Source of the DNA: CAIQIA01 sp049317465
GTDB taxonomy: Bacteria; Cyanobacteriota; Cyanobacteriia; PCC-6307; Cyanobiaceae
Direction of reading: 5' to 3'
DNA length: 29,957 nucleotides
NCBI GenBank assembly: GCA_049317465.1
Contig: JBMOIF010000026.1
Location: forward strand, 1 to 29,957
The notes beneath the pieces are model-generated. The model saw nothing but the letters and a program-made list of their open reading frames with translations, made no database searches and had not been told where the DNA came from. Every line of letters begins with the position of its first letter. Positions within the stretch are counted from its first letter, which is position 1. Position numbers and translations under genes: made by a program. This document shows positions 20,646 through 29,957 of this stretch, piece after piece.

Positions 20646-21104
20646 ATGGCCATCGCTGTCGGTGATCGGGCTCCCGACTTCCGTCTGCGCGATCAGAACG
20701 GCGTCGAGCGTGCCCTCCAGGACCTCCAGGGGCGGCCCCTGGTGCTGTTTTTCTATCCCAAGGACGACACCCCCGGCTGCACCGCCGAGGCCTGCAGCTT
20801 CCGTGACAGCCATGGCGAGCTGCAGCAGCTGGGCGCCGAGGTCTGGGGGGTCAGCGGCGACGGGGCCGCCAGCCATCGTCGCTTTGCGGAGCGGCACAAG
20901 CTGCCATTCCCGCTGCTGGTCGATGAGGGTGACACCCTGCGCCGTCGCTTCGGGGTGCCGCGGGCGTTGCTGCTGCTTCCCGGACGGGTCACCTACGTCA
21001 TTGACGGTGACGGCATCGTGCGGCTGGTCTTCAACGCCATGCTCGACGCCACGGCCCACGTCGCTGAGGCCCGCCGCTGCCTGCAGGGCCTGCGGGGCGG
21101 ATGA
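20646..21104 (+). CDS. bcp: Peroxiredoxin Q/BCP
   Basis: This 152-residue thioredoxin-dependent peroxiredoxin is a monomeric atypical 2-Cys enzyme that reduces peroxides. The opening VGDRAPDFRLRDQNG is the family start. The active-site motif PKDDTPGCTAEACSFRD carries the peroxidatic Cys45 and resolving Cys50 five residues apart, as in BCP and chloroplast PrxQ. The following GAEVWGVSGDGAASHRRFAERHKLPFPLLVDE segment is also typical. Plant PrxQ is thylakoid-associated; no targeting sequence is visible here, so it is cytosolic. Its stop overlaps the DUF1350 start by 4 nt (ATGA), so translation is coupled. Confidence 0.95.
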   Translation: MAIAVGDRAPDFRLRDQNGVERALQDLQGRPLVLFFYPKDDTPGCTAEACSFRDSHGELQQLGAEVWGVSGDGAASHRRFAERHKLPFPLLVDEGDTLRRRFGVPRALLLLPGRVTYVIDGDGIVRLVFNAMLDATAHVAEARRCLQGLRGG

Positions 21105-21832
21105 GCTGGCGCCAGCGGGGCGAACTCTGGATCTGTGACGGGGCCCAGGCCGGCCGACGGTTGGAATTCATCGGCGGCAACGGCCTGGGCACCAGTCCCC
21201 AGCTCAGCTATCGACGGCTGCTTGAGGCCCTCGCCCGCCGCGGCTGGACCGTCGTCTGCTGGCCCTACCTGCCGGGGTTCGACCACCAGCTGCTGGCGGC
21301 CCAGGCCTGCCGCTCCTTCCGTCGCGACCGGGAGCGCAGCGGCGCTGCCGCCGGGGGCACCCTGCGCCTCGGCCACAGCCTCGGCTGCAAACTGCAGCTG
21401 CTGGCTCCGGACGGCGGCCGTGGCTGCCGGGCAACGGCGCTGATGAGCTTCAACAACTACGGTGCCGAGCGCTCGGTTCCCCTTCTGGCCGAACTGGGCC
21501 CGAGGCTGGGGGTCCGCAGTGAATTCAGTCCTTCACCCGCCCGCACCCTGGCCTGCGTGCGCGAGAGCCATGGCCCCCCGGACAACCTGCTGCTGAGCTT
21601 CCGCGACGACAGCATCGACCAGAGCCCCGAACTGCTGGCCACCCTGGCCTCCCGTCCCCATGACGCGAGTGTGCTTCAGGAGCTGCCGGGGGATCATCTG
21701 GCGCCTGCGAGTGCCGGCCTGAGGCAGCAGTGGCTGGGGGGCGCCGGCGACGGCGGCCGCCAGCGCCAGATTGAGGCCATCGCAGCCGCCATCGACGGCT
21801 GGTGGCAGGGGCTCAGCCCTCCCGCAGCCTGA
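21101..21832 (+). CDS. DUF1350 protein (alpha/beta-hydrolase-like)
   Basis: This 243-residue protein matches DUF1350, a family restricted largely to cyanobacteria and plastids and without a known substrate. Family features are the opening FIGGNGLGTSPQLSYRRLLE (residues about 23-42) and the GHSLGCKLQLLAP motif (about 90-102), which looks like a serine-hydrolase nucleophile elbow (GHSLG). The ALMSFNNYGAERSVPL block and a late GDHLAPA that could carry the catalytic His are also present. It lacks a signal peptide. The ATG overlaps the bcp stop (ATGA), so the two form a unit. Its last 20 bp overlap the 3' end of the Ca2+ ATPase gene on the other strand. Confidence 0.88.
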   Translation: MSWRQRGELWICDGAQAGRRLEFIGGNGLGTSPQLSYRRLLEALARRGWTVVCWPYLPGFDHQLLAAQACRSFRRDRERSGAAAGGTLRLGHSLGCKLQLLAPDGGRGCRATALMSFNNYGAERSVPLLAELGPRLGVRSEFSPSPARTLACVRESHGPPDNLLLSFRDDSIDQSPELLATLASRPHDASVLQELPGDHLAPASAGLRQQWLGGAGDGGRQRQIEAIAAAIDGWWQGLSPPAA

Positions 21833-24512
21833 ACAGCTTCCGCAACTCCAGGTACACCATCAGCAGCAGCGAGAACGCCACGCACAGGCCGAGTTCCCCC
21901 AGGCTGATGGCGTAGGTGCCGAAGAACGACTGCAGGGGAGGCGCGTAGACCAGGGCCAGCTGCAGCAGGCTGGTCACAACGACCGACAGCACCAGCCAGG
22001 GGTTGCCCAGGGGGGGCAGCTGCCACAGGGGCCGCTGGGAGCGGGCCGACAGGGCGTGGCCCATCTGGGCCAGGCAGAGGGTGGTGAACACCACCGTCTT
22101 CCACCGTTCGGGCGCCAGGCCGGGATCGGCCGGCAGCGGATGACGGGCCACCAGCCACATCAACAGAACAGCGATCGCCGCGAAGACGACGCCCACCTCG
22201 AGGATGTATCGGCCCAGACCCCGGGCGAAGATCGTTTCATTGCGGCCGGCCGGTCGCCGTTTCATCAGGTCGGCATCCGACGACTCCACAGCAAGGGCCA
22301 GGGCCGGCAGGCCGTCGGTGACGAGGTTCATCCACAGAATCTGCATCGGTGACAGGGGCACCGGCAGGCCCAGGAGCGGGGCGACGGCGATGGTGATCAG
22401 TTCGCCGACGTTGCTGCCGAGGATGTAGCGGATGAAGCGGCGCACGTTCTCGTACACCAGCCGCCCCTCCTCCACGGCCGCCACGATGGTGGCGAAGTTG
22501 TCGTCGAGCAGCACCATGTCGGCCGCCTCTCGGCTGACGTCGGTGCCCGTGATGCCCATGGCGACCCCGATGTCGCTCTGGCGCAGGGCCGGCGCGTCGT
22601 TGACGCCATCACCCGTCATCGCCACCACCTGCTGGCGTCGCTGCAGGGCCCGCACCAGGTCCAGCTTCTGCTCCGGCAGCACCCGGGCAAAGACCGACGT
22701 GTGGAGGATCGCCTCCTCGAGGGCCGCAGGGTCCAGCTTCTCCAGGTCACGGCCGGTGAGCACCGCCGACTGTTCGCCGGCTTCCACCAGACCCACCTGA
22801 CGGCCGATGGCCAGGGCAGTGCGGGGGTGGTCGCCGGTGATCATCACCGTGCGCACCCCGGCCGAACGGCAGAGGGCGATGGCCCGGATCGCCTCCGGGC
22901 GGGGGGGGTCCATCGAGCCGATCAGCCCGAGCCAGCACAGCCCCTCTTCGTCGCCGGGTTCGAGGGCGGCCGGCAGGCGTTCAGCCCAGGGGCGTTCGGC
23001 GAAGCCCAGCAGCCGCAGGCCGTCGTCGGCGAGGGTGTGGCAGCGGTCGTGCAGCTGTCGGCGGTCGTCGTCGCTGAGGGGACGGACCCCTTCTGCGGTG
23101 GCGATCGAGCTGCAGTGTTCCAGCACCCGCTCCGGCGAACCCTTCATCAGCAGCAGGGGGGAGGGTTCGTCCTGGGCGGGCTGCACCAGCACCGTCATCC
23201 GCTGACGTTCGGAACTGAAGGGCAGCTCCGCCACCCGCTCCCGACGGCGGTGTTCCTCCCGAGGCGAGACGCCGGCGGCCAGGGCCGCCGCCAGCAGGGC
23301 GGTCTCGGTGGGGTCCCCCTGGGCCGGAGGGTCCCCCTCCCGTTCGGGTTGCTGACCGTCGTTGCACAGCACCGCGCACCGCAGCAGGGAGGACAGGCTG
23401 CCGCTGGCCGAGGGCTTCCCGTCAGATGGTTCGAGCAGCTGCACCGTCATGGCGTTGGCGGTGAGGGTGCCGGTCTTGTCGCTGCAGATGGTGGTCACCG
23501 AGCCGAGGGTCTCGACGGCGGGCAGGCGACGGATCAGGGCCCGTCGCTGGGCCATCCGCACGGTGCCCATGGCGAGGCAGACGGTGATCACCGCCGGCAG
23601 GCCTTCGGGCACGATCGCCACCGCCATGCTCAGCGACACCTCCAGCAGCTCGGCCACGGGATGGCCAAGCAGGGCCCCCGCCACCACCACCACCGCCACG
23701 AGGGCCATGGCCGACCCCACGAGAATCTTGGCCAGCTGATCCAGCCGTTCCTGCAGTGGGGTCGGGGCCGGGGTGCTGCTCTGCAGCAGGCTGGCGATGC
23801 GCCCAAGCTCCGTGGCGGCCCCGGTGGCCACCACCAGGGCCAGGCCGCGGCCATGCACCACTTCGGTGCCCTGATAGAGGCAGTTGATGCGCTCGGGCAG
23901 GCCGGTGTCGGCCTCCAGAACGACGTCGGCGTCCTTGTCCACCGGCAGGGATTCCCCGGTGAGGGCCGCTTCCTGAACGGCCAGCCGGGCCCCTTCCAGC
24001 AGCCGCAGGTCGGCGGGAACCCGGTCCCCGGCCTCCAGCAGCACCACATCGCCGGGCACCAGGTCATGGGCGGGGATGGTGTGCTGATGGCCCTGCATCC
24101 GCACCTTCACCATCGGCGTCGCCATGGCCTGCAGGGCTTCGAGGGCCTTTTCAGCCCGGCTTTCCTGCACATAACCCAGCAGGGCGTTGAGCAGCACGAT
24201 CACGCCGATGGCCACGGCGTCCTTGGGAAACTGACCGGTCTGCAGGTCCATCACCGCCGAGACCACCGCCACGGCGATGAGCAGCAGCAGCATCACGTTG
24301 ACGAACTGGTCGATCAGGATCCGCAGATTGCTGCGACCGCCGCGGCTGGGCAGCTGGTTGGGTCCGTGGCGTTCGAGGCGCGACTGACGCACCCCCTCAG
24401 GCAGACCCTGGGTCGGGTCGACCTGCAGCACCCCCGGCACGGCATCGGTGGTCAGGGTGTGCCACGCCGTCGGGGCGGGCTTGTCAGGGACGACCGTTGC
24501 TGAAGAGGTCAT
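21813..24512 (-). CDS. Ca2+-transporting P-type ATPase (P2A, SERCA/PacL-like)
   Basis: This 899-residue ion pump has the full P-type layout. The actuator motif is TGES (185-188), and the phosphorylated Asp345 lies in CSDKTGTLT. KGSPE (457-461), ITGDHP (558-563) and the hinge TGDGVNDAP (633-641) follow. About ten membrane helices are apparent. Ion-site residues of SERCA are conserved: IVPEGLPAVIT in M4 (300-310, the Glu309 equivalent), GSNVGE in M5 (Asn701, Glu704) and NLVTDG in M6 (Asn729, Asp733). That supports Ca2+ over Na+/K+ or H+, as in Synechococcus PacL. The first residues are poorly conserved and no Shine-Dalgarno is visible. It is followed by acetyl-CoA synthetase upstream on the same strand (38 bp), but a functional link is not apparent. 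The 3' end overlaps DUF1350. Confidence 0.94.
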   Translation of the reverse strand: MTSSATVVPDKPAPTAWHTLTTDAVPGVLQVDPTQGLPEGVRQSRLERHGPNQLPSRGGRSNLRILIDQFVNVMLLLLIAVAVVSAVMDLQTGQFPKDAVAIGVIVLLNALLGYVQESRAEKALEALQAMATPMVKVRMQGHQHTIPAHDLVPGDVVLLEAGDRVPADLRLLEGARLAVQEAALTGESLPVDKDADVVLEADTGLPERINCLYQGTEVVHGRGLALVVATGAATELGRIASLLQSSTPAPTPLQERLDQLAKILVGSAMALVAVVVVAGALLGHPVAELLEVSLSMAVAIVPEGLPAVITVCLAMGTVRMAQRRALIRRLPAVETLGSVTTICSDKTGTLTANAMTVQLLEPSDGKPSASGSLSSLLRCAVLCNDGQQPEREGDPPAQGDPTETALLAAALAAGVSPREEHRRRERVAELPFSSERQRMTVLVQPAQDEPSPLLLMKGSPERVLEHCSSIATAEGVRPLSDDDRRQLHDRCHTLADDGLRLLGFAERPWAERLPAALEPGDEEGLCWLGLIGSMDPPRPEAIRAIALCRSAGVRTVMITGDHPRTALAIGRQVGLVEAGEQSAVLTGRDLEKLDPAALEEAILHTSVFARVLPEQKLDLVRALQRRQQVVAMTGDGVNDAPALRQSDIGVAMGITGTDVSREAADMVLLDDNFATIVAAVEEGRLVYENVRRFIRYILGSNVGELITIAVAPLLGLPVPLSPMQILWMNLVTDGLPALALAVESSDADLMKRRPAGRNETIFARGLGRYILEVGVVFAAIAVLLMWLVARHPLPADPGLAPERWKTVVFTTLCLAQMGHALSARSQRPLWQLPPLGNPWLVLSVVVTSLLQLALVYAPPLQSFFGTYAISLGELGLCVAFSLLLMVYLELRKLFRLREG

Positions 24513-24550
24513 GAATGGGGGCTGACCGATGCCAACCTACCCCGCAAATC

Positions 24551-26533
<1,983 letters not shown>

Positions 26534-26631
26534 GGGGCCGCCGATGGCTGGAGTCTCGACCGGCATTGAATCGCCTGGCGGGGCTCCGTTGCGGCAGGCT
26601 GAAACTCTCGTTCATGCAGCGCTCCGTCGCC

Positions 26632-27279
26632 ATGTCCCCAGCCGACCGTCCCCGGGGTTGCCTGTTCGACCTCGACGGGCTGCTGCTCGACACCGAGCCG
26701 CTGCACAGCGAAGCCTGGTCCCAGGCGGCCGCCTACTTCGGTGCCGTGCTGCCCGAGGCGCTGCAGCTGCAGCTGCGGGGCCGCAACCGGTTTGACAATG
26801 CCGCCACCGTGATCGAGCAGCTGGGGCTGGCGGTCACGGTCGAGCAGCTGCTGGCGGTGCAGCAGCCCCTGGCCCGCAGCCTCATGGCCCGCTCCAGGCC
26901 CATCCCCGGGGCCAGCGATCTGCTCGATCGCTGCCGGCGGGCCGGAATTCCCACCGCCATCGCCACCAGCAGCAGCCGCCGGGCGGTCAGCTGGAAGCAG
27001 AGCTTCCATCCCTGGCTCGATGCCGTGGCGGTGCAGGTCTGCGGTGACGACCCCGAGGTCGGCAGCGGCAAGCCGGCCCCAGACCTGTTTCTGGTGGCGG
27101 CCCGTCGCCTCGGGGTGGACGCGCGGGCCTGCTGGGCGTTCGAGGATTCGCCGGCCGGGGCCGTGGCGGCCCGGGCGGCCGGCTGTCGCGTCTTCGTGTT
27201 GCCGGCGCCTGGCCTCGGGGTTGCCGACTATCCCCTGGGCTCAGAGATGCTCCCGGACCTGGCCGCCGTGCCCCTCTGA
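26632..27279 (+). CDS. HAD-superfamily phosphatase (subfamily IA, beta-PGM-like)
   Basis: This 215-residue haloacid-dehalogenase hydrolase carries nucleophile Asp in FDLDGLLLDTEPLH, a helical cap (about residues 20-85), motif II ATSSSRR, motif III Lys in GSGKPAPDLFL and motif IV FEDSPAGAVAARAAG. These are the marks of the beta-phosphoglucomutase/phosphoglycolate phosphatase-like group, with sugar phosphates, phosphoglycolate or riboflavin phosphate as typical substrates; the substrate here cannot be read from sequence. ATG 26632 is chosen since the motif begins about 10 residues later; ATG 26614 adds six residues and is equally possible. It converges with pgi 19 bp downstream. Confidence 0.9.
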   Translation: MSPADRPRGCLFDLDGLLLDTEPLHSEAWSQAAAYFGAVLPEALQLQLRGRNRFDNAATVIEQLGLAVTVEQLLAVQQPLARSLMARSRPIPGASDLLDRCRRAGIPTAIATSSSRRAVSWKQSFHPWLDAVAVQVCGDDPEVGSGKPAPDLFLVAARRLGVDARACWAFEDSPAGAVAARAAGCRVFVLPAPGLGVADYPLGSEMLPDLAAVPL

Positions 27280-27298
27280 CGGGGGCCGGCCGGTCTGA

Positions 27299-28921
27299 TC
27301 AACCGCCGCAGCGCACCCGCAGCCCCCGCGGATCGCCCCAGCTGCCGTTGCTGCTGTAGCCCCGGGGGTTGCCGCAGAGGTGCCGCACGATGAAGAAGAT
27401 CGATTCGCAGTCTTCCGATCGGTTGAGATCGGCGGCGATCTCCTCCATGCCCCGCTCACGCCCATCGGCCAGGAGCGACTCCACCTGCCCCTGCAGCTCG
27501 AGCACCTGGGCGGCAGCTTTCTTGCCGGCCTCGACCCCCGGCTGGTGGTAGGCGTTGATGTCGATCAGTTCGCCGTAGAGACCCACCGCTCGCTCGAACA
27601 GGGCGATCAGCGCACCCAGGGCCCGGGCGTCGAACCGCCGCAGGGTAAGGGTCATGCTCTGGCGGCCGCCTTCGAACAGGGCCGCCCGGGTCCCCTGCAG
27701 GAAGCCGTCGAGGTAATCCCCCGGCAGGGCACCGTCGAGGCAGGGGATGTCGGTCGGATCTTCCAGCACCTCGATGAAGGTGACGAAGAAGTTGTCGATG
27801 CCGTCGCGCAGCTGCTGAACGTAGGCGTGCTGGTCGGTGGACCCCTTGTTGCCGTAGACGGCGATGCCCTGGTTCACCACCCGACCCTGGCGGTCGAGCC
27901 GCTTGCCGAGGGATTCCATCACCAGCTGCTGCAGATAGCGGCTGAAGACCTCGAGCCGGTCGCGGTAGGGCAGCACCACCATGTCGCGGCAGCCACGGCC
28001 CTCGCCGGCCGCGTACCACGAGGCCGCCATCAGCGCCGCCGGGTTGCTGCGCAGGTCAGGCCGGCGGGTGGCCGTGTCCATCACGGCGGCGCCCTGCAGA
28101 AAAGCTTCGGCATCGATGCCCGCCAGCACCGCCGGCAGCAGTCCAACAGCGCTGGTGATCGAGGTGCGGCCCCCCACCCAGTCGAACATGTCGAAGCGGT
28201 TGAGCCACGTCTCGGCGGCGGCGGTGCGGTCGAGCTGGCTGTCGCGCATGGTGATCGCCACCGCCTGGCGGTTCCACTGGCCCCCCAGCTGCTGCAGCCG
28301 TTCGCGGGCCTGCAGCATGCCCAGGTGGGGCTCGGGGGTGCCGCCCGATTTGCTCACCACCACCACCAGGGTGGTGAGGATCCGTTCACCCAGGGCGTCG
28401 AAGAGCCGGCTCATGCCGGCGGGATCGACGTTGTCGAGGAAGTGGAAGTTCAGTCCGCGGCGGTTCTCCTGCAGGGACCGGATCATCAACATCGGACCGA
28501 GGCCGGAACCGCCGATGCCTATCCAGAGCACATCGCTGAAGGGCTTGCCGCCGGGGGCCGTGAGGCTGCCGCCCAGCACGTCCTGGCCGAAGGACTGCAA
28601 CCGGCGCACTTCAGAGGCGATGTGGTCGGCCACGGCGCGGTCCGGAGCCAGATCGGGCTGGCGCAGCCAGTAGTGGCCCACCTGGCGCCCTTCATCGGGA
28701 TTGGCGATCGCGCCCTTCTCCAGGGCGTCCATGGCCTCGAAGGCCTGGGCCAGGGGCGCCTGCAGGTTCTGCATCTCGGCCGACGTGAGGGCCATCCGGC
28801 TCACGTCCAGCCAGAGGCCCAGGGGGTCGTGGTGCCAGAGGAGATCGCAGAAGCGGGCCCATTGCTCCTTGGCGCTGGAGCGGTCCAGATCAGGCAGATC
28901 GGCCATGCTGAGGGAGGTCAT
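27299..28921 (-). CDS. pgi: Glucose-6-phosphate isomerase
   Basis: This 540-residue cytosolic enzyme interconverts glucose 6-phosphate and fructose 6-phosphate, linking glycolysis, gluconeogenesis, glycogen and the oxidative pentose phosphate pathway. Two SIS domains are present. The phosphate-binding segment is GIGGSGLGPM, and VVSKSGGTPEPHLG matches the PGI signature. The NKGSTDQHAYVQQLRDG block and a C-terminal GVEAGKKAAAQVLELQG helix follow. Length and architecture match the cyanobacterial form. The start is ATG 28921; an internal ATG five codons later (MADLPD) is also possible and no Shine-Dalgarno separates them. It diverges from the secreted protein gene across a 136-bp spacer and converges with the HAD phosphatase. 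Confidence 0.97.
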   Translation of the reverse strand: MTSLSMADLPDLDRSSAKEQWARFCDLLWHHDPLGLWLDVSRMALTSAEMQNLQAPLAQAFEAMDALEKGAIANPDEGRQVGHYWLRQPDLAPDRAVADHIASEVRRLQSFGQDVLGGSLTAPGGKPFSDVLWIGIGGSGLGPMLMIRSLQENRRGLNFHFLDNVDPAGMSRLFDALGERILTTLVVVVSKSGGTPEPHLGMLQARERLQQLGGQWNRQAVAITMRDSQLDRTAAAETWLNRFDMFDWVGGRTSITSAVGLLPAVLAGIDAEAFLQGAAVMDTATRRPDLRSNPAALMAASWYAAGEGRGCRDMVVLPYRDRLEVFSRYLQQLVMESLGKRLDRQGRVVNQGIAVYGNKGSTDQHAYVQQLRDGIDNFFVTFIEVLEDPTDIPCLDGALPGDYLDGFLQGTRAALFEGGRQSMTLTLRRFDARALGALIALFERAVGLYGELIDINAYHQPGVEAGKKAAAQVLELQGQVESLLADGRERGMEEIAADLNRSEDCESIFFIVRHLCGNPRGYSSNGSWGDPRGLRVRCGG

Positions 28922-29057
28922 GCTCAGGCGCGGTGCGGTCCTACCGGCAACTTATGCAGAGGAAGCCCGGAATGGGTGAAAAGCCGGTCAACCCTTTGCG
29001 GTGGGCGAACTCTGCAGAGGGACTTAAGCTTCTTGTGTTGAGCTCAGCGCCGAAACC

Positions 29058-29876
29058 TTGCCGGAACGGCACCTGCACCAGCGGTCCCTGAGGTCCGCCT
29101 GGCGGATCCTCCTCCCGGCCCTGTCACTGGCGATCCTGCTTCCCGGCAGTCGCCTTTCGAGTCCCACAATCCTTCCTGCAGCGTCCGGACCCGTCGACGC
29201 GACTCCGGGGCTGGTGGTTGAGGGGCAGCGGCCCGATCCCGCTGATTTCACCAGTGAAGAGCTTCGCGACCTGCAGCGCCGCTTCGGGGTTCATGGCCCC
29301 CAGACGGCCCTGGCCCAGCTGTTCACCGATGGCCTCGACCACTGGGCGCCGCTGCGCAGCCACACCCTGGATCAGCTCGAACCCCTGGTGCCCGTGGTCC
29401 GTCGTGAAGCCCGGCGCCACAACCTCAACCCGATGCTGGTGGCGGCGATCCTCTACGACGAGATCAAGCACGCCAAGCCCGGAGAAAACACCCCCCTGGC
29501 GGTGCACTCGGGCCTCTTCCGCACCCACGGCCCCGCCCAGCTCAGTGTCGAGGAGCTGATTCACCAGAAGCTGTTGCCTCCGAACCCCACCCCTGCCCAG
29601 TTGGCCGAAGCCCGTGATCAGCTGCTTGACCCCGAGCGCAACGTCGAGCTGCTGGCCGGCCTGCTTGCCCGCCTCAGTCGCGCCCTCGATTACTCCACCA
29701 CCGAACTGCTCGAGGCCAGCAACAGCCCCCGCGATGCCCACCGTCTGGCCACCCTCGCGTACCTCCACAACGGCAAGCTCGACTATCCGGCCCGCATCCT
29801 TCGCTACATGCAGGATCCGGCCCTGCACGCGCTGATCTACGGCGGCCGTCGCACCGTCGCGCCGCCGCTCATCTGA
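29058..29876 (+). CDS. Secreted helical protein, DUF1402/lytic-transglycosylase-like
   Basis: This 272-residue protein has a signal or anchor sequence (AWRILLPALSLAILLPGS, residues about 14-31), then an all-helical domain. The central region EPLVPVVRREARRHNLNPMLVAAILYDEIKHAKPGE (split around residue 118) resembles the start of a lysozyme-like/transglycosylase domain. There a Glu in the RREARRHNLNP...AAIL(Y)DE helix would be catalytic, and the later HSGLFRTHGPAQLSVEEL fits the same fold. DUF1402 proteins share this pattern; I cannot decide between a peptidoglycan lytic enzyme and an inactive relative. The only start after an in-frame TAA at 29025 is TTG 29058; no ATG or GTG precedes the signal sequence and no Shine-Dalgarno is clear. 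The gene faces away from pgi. Confidence 0.75.
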   Translation: MPERHLHQRSLRSAWRILLPALSLAILLPGSRLSSPTILPAASGPVDATPGLVVEGQRPDPADFTSEELRDLQRRFGVHGPQTALAQLFTDGLDHWAPLRSHTLDQLEPLVPVVRREARRHNLNPMLVAAILYDEIKHAKPGENTPLAVHSGLFRTHGPAQLSVEELIHQKLLPPNPTPAQLAEARDQLLDPERNVELLAGLLARLSRALDYSTTELLEASNSPRDAHRLATLAYLHNGKLDYPARILRYMQDPALHALIYGGRRTVAPPLI

Positions 29877-29957
29877 GCGGCGGCGGGTCGCGTCCCCACC
29901 TCCGCAGACCAGGCCGAGGGCCGTGAGCCGTCGTTGCAGCTCGGTCCAGTCGAAGCT
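29877..29957. other. Window edge, unresolved
   Basis: On the minus strand the last 65 bases read like protein (SFDWTELQRRLTALGLVC), which could be the C-terminal part of a gene entering from the right. However, that frame stays open far into the preceding gene's antisense, so no stop fits. I cannot assign a gene here. Confidence 0.2.

Overview
The window is a GC-rich (roughly two-thirds G+C), densely coded stretch of a cyanobacterial chromosome. A plant-type [2Fe-2S] ferredoxin, a DUF1350 protein, a glycine-tailed RRM protein and two acyl-lipid desaturases together point to a picocyanobacterium of the Synechococcus/Cyanobium type. This assignment is an inference from gene content and composition; no 16S gene or other species marker is present.

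Layout. Positions 1-2670 are loosely packed: the 3' end of tRNA-Ser(CGA), a small membrane protein on the minus strand, a three-His-box desaturase whose start is unclear, a candidate 50-residue ORF, and about 460 bp with no convincing gene. Positions 2667-3520 hold a two-gene unit, a thiamine-binding (MTH1187/DUF77) protein and a DUF924 protein. Positions 3546-7693 form a redox and metal-handling neighbourhood: an ArsR-family repressor diverging from the beheaded remnant of a persulfide dioxygenase, a two-copy DUF305 protein whose 3' end cuts into that remnant, DUF4236, rsmE, a glutaredoxin-MauE membrane fusion, and a second two-copy DUF305 protein. Positions 7984-9934 hold a Prx5-type peroxiredoxin diverging from an RRM RNA-binding protein, which converges within 2 bp on a delta-9-type desaturase. 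Positions 10091-13984 hold a GDT1/UPF0016 cation transporter followed 9 bp later by a large RTX subtilase. Positions 14091-18880 run in one direction: a giant transglutaminase/DUF2126 protein, a YhhQ-type transporter and two small unknown proteins. tRNA-Pro(GGG), a strong terminator and a ferredoxin gene follow. From 19426 on, mostly housekeeping genes alternate in strand: a small unknown, a DEDDh exonuclease, peroxiredoxin Q, DUF1350, a SERCA-like Ca2+ P-type ATPase, acetyl-CoA synthetase, a HAD phosphatase, glucose-6-phosphate isomerase and a secreted alpha-helical protein.

How it fits together. Several products concern thiol and metal chemistry: two peroxiredoxins, ferredoxin, the glutaredoxin-MauE fusion, two DUF305 proteins, ArsR with a dead persulfide dioxygenase, a GDT1 cation exchanger and a Ca2+ pump. 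Two desaturases and an RRM protein suggest cold or membrane-fluidity adaptation. Gene packing is tight, with ATGA/TGATG start-stop overlaps at 2963, 18557 and 21101 and convergent 3' overlaps at 5562-5611 and 21813-21832. No CRISPR array, insertion sequence, integrase or phage gene is visible. Nothing here is clearly a new system; the best leads are the DUF305/glutaredoxin-MauE cluster with the broken sulfide locus and the transporter-protease pair.
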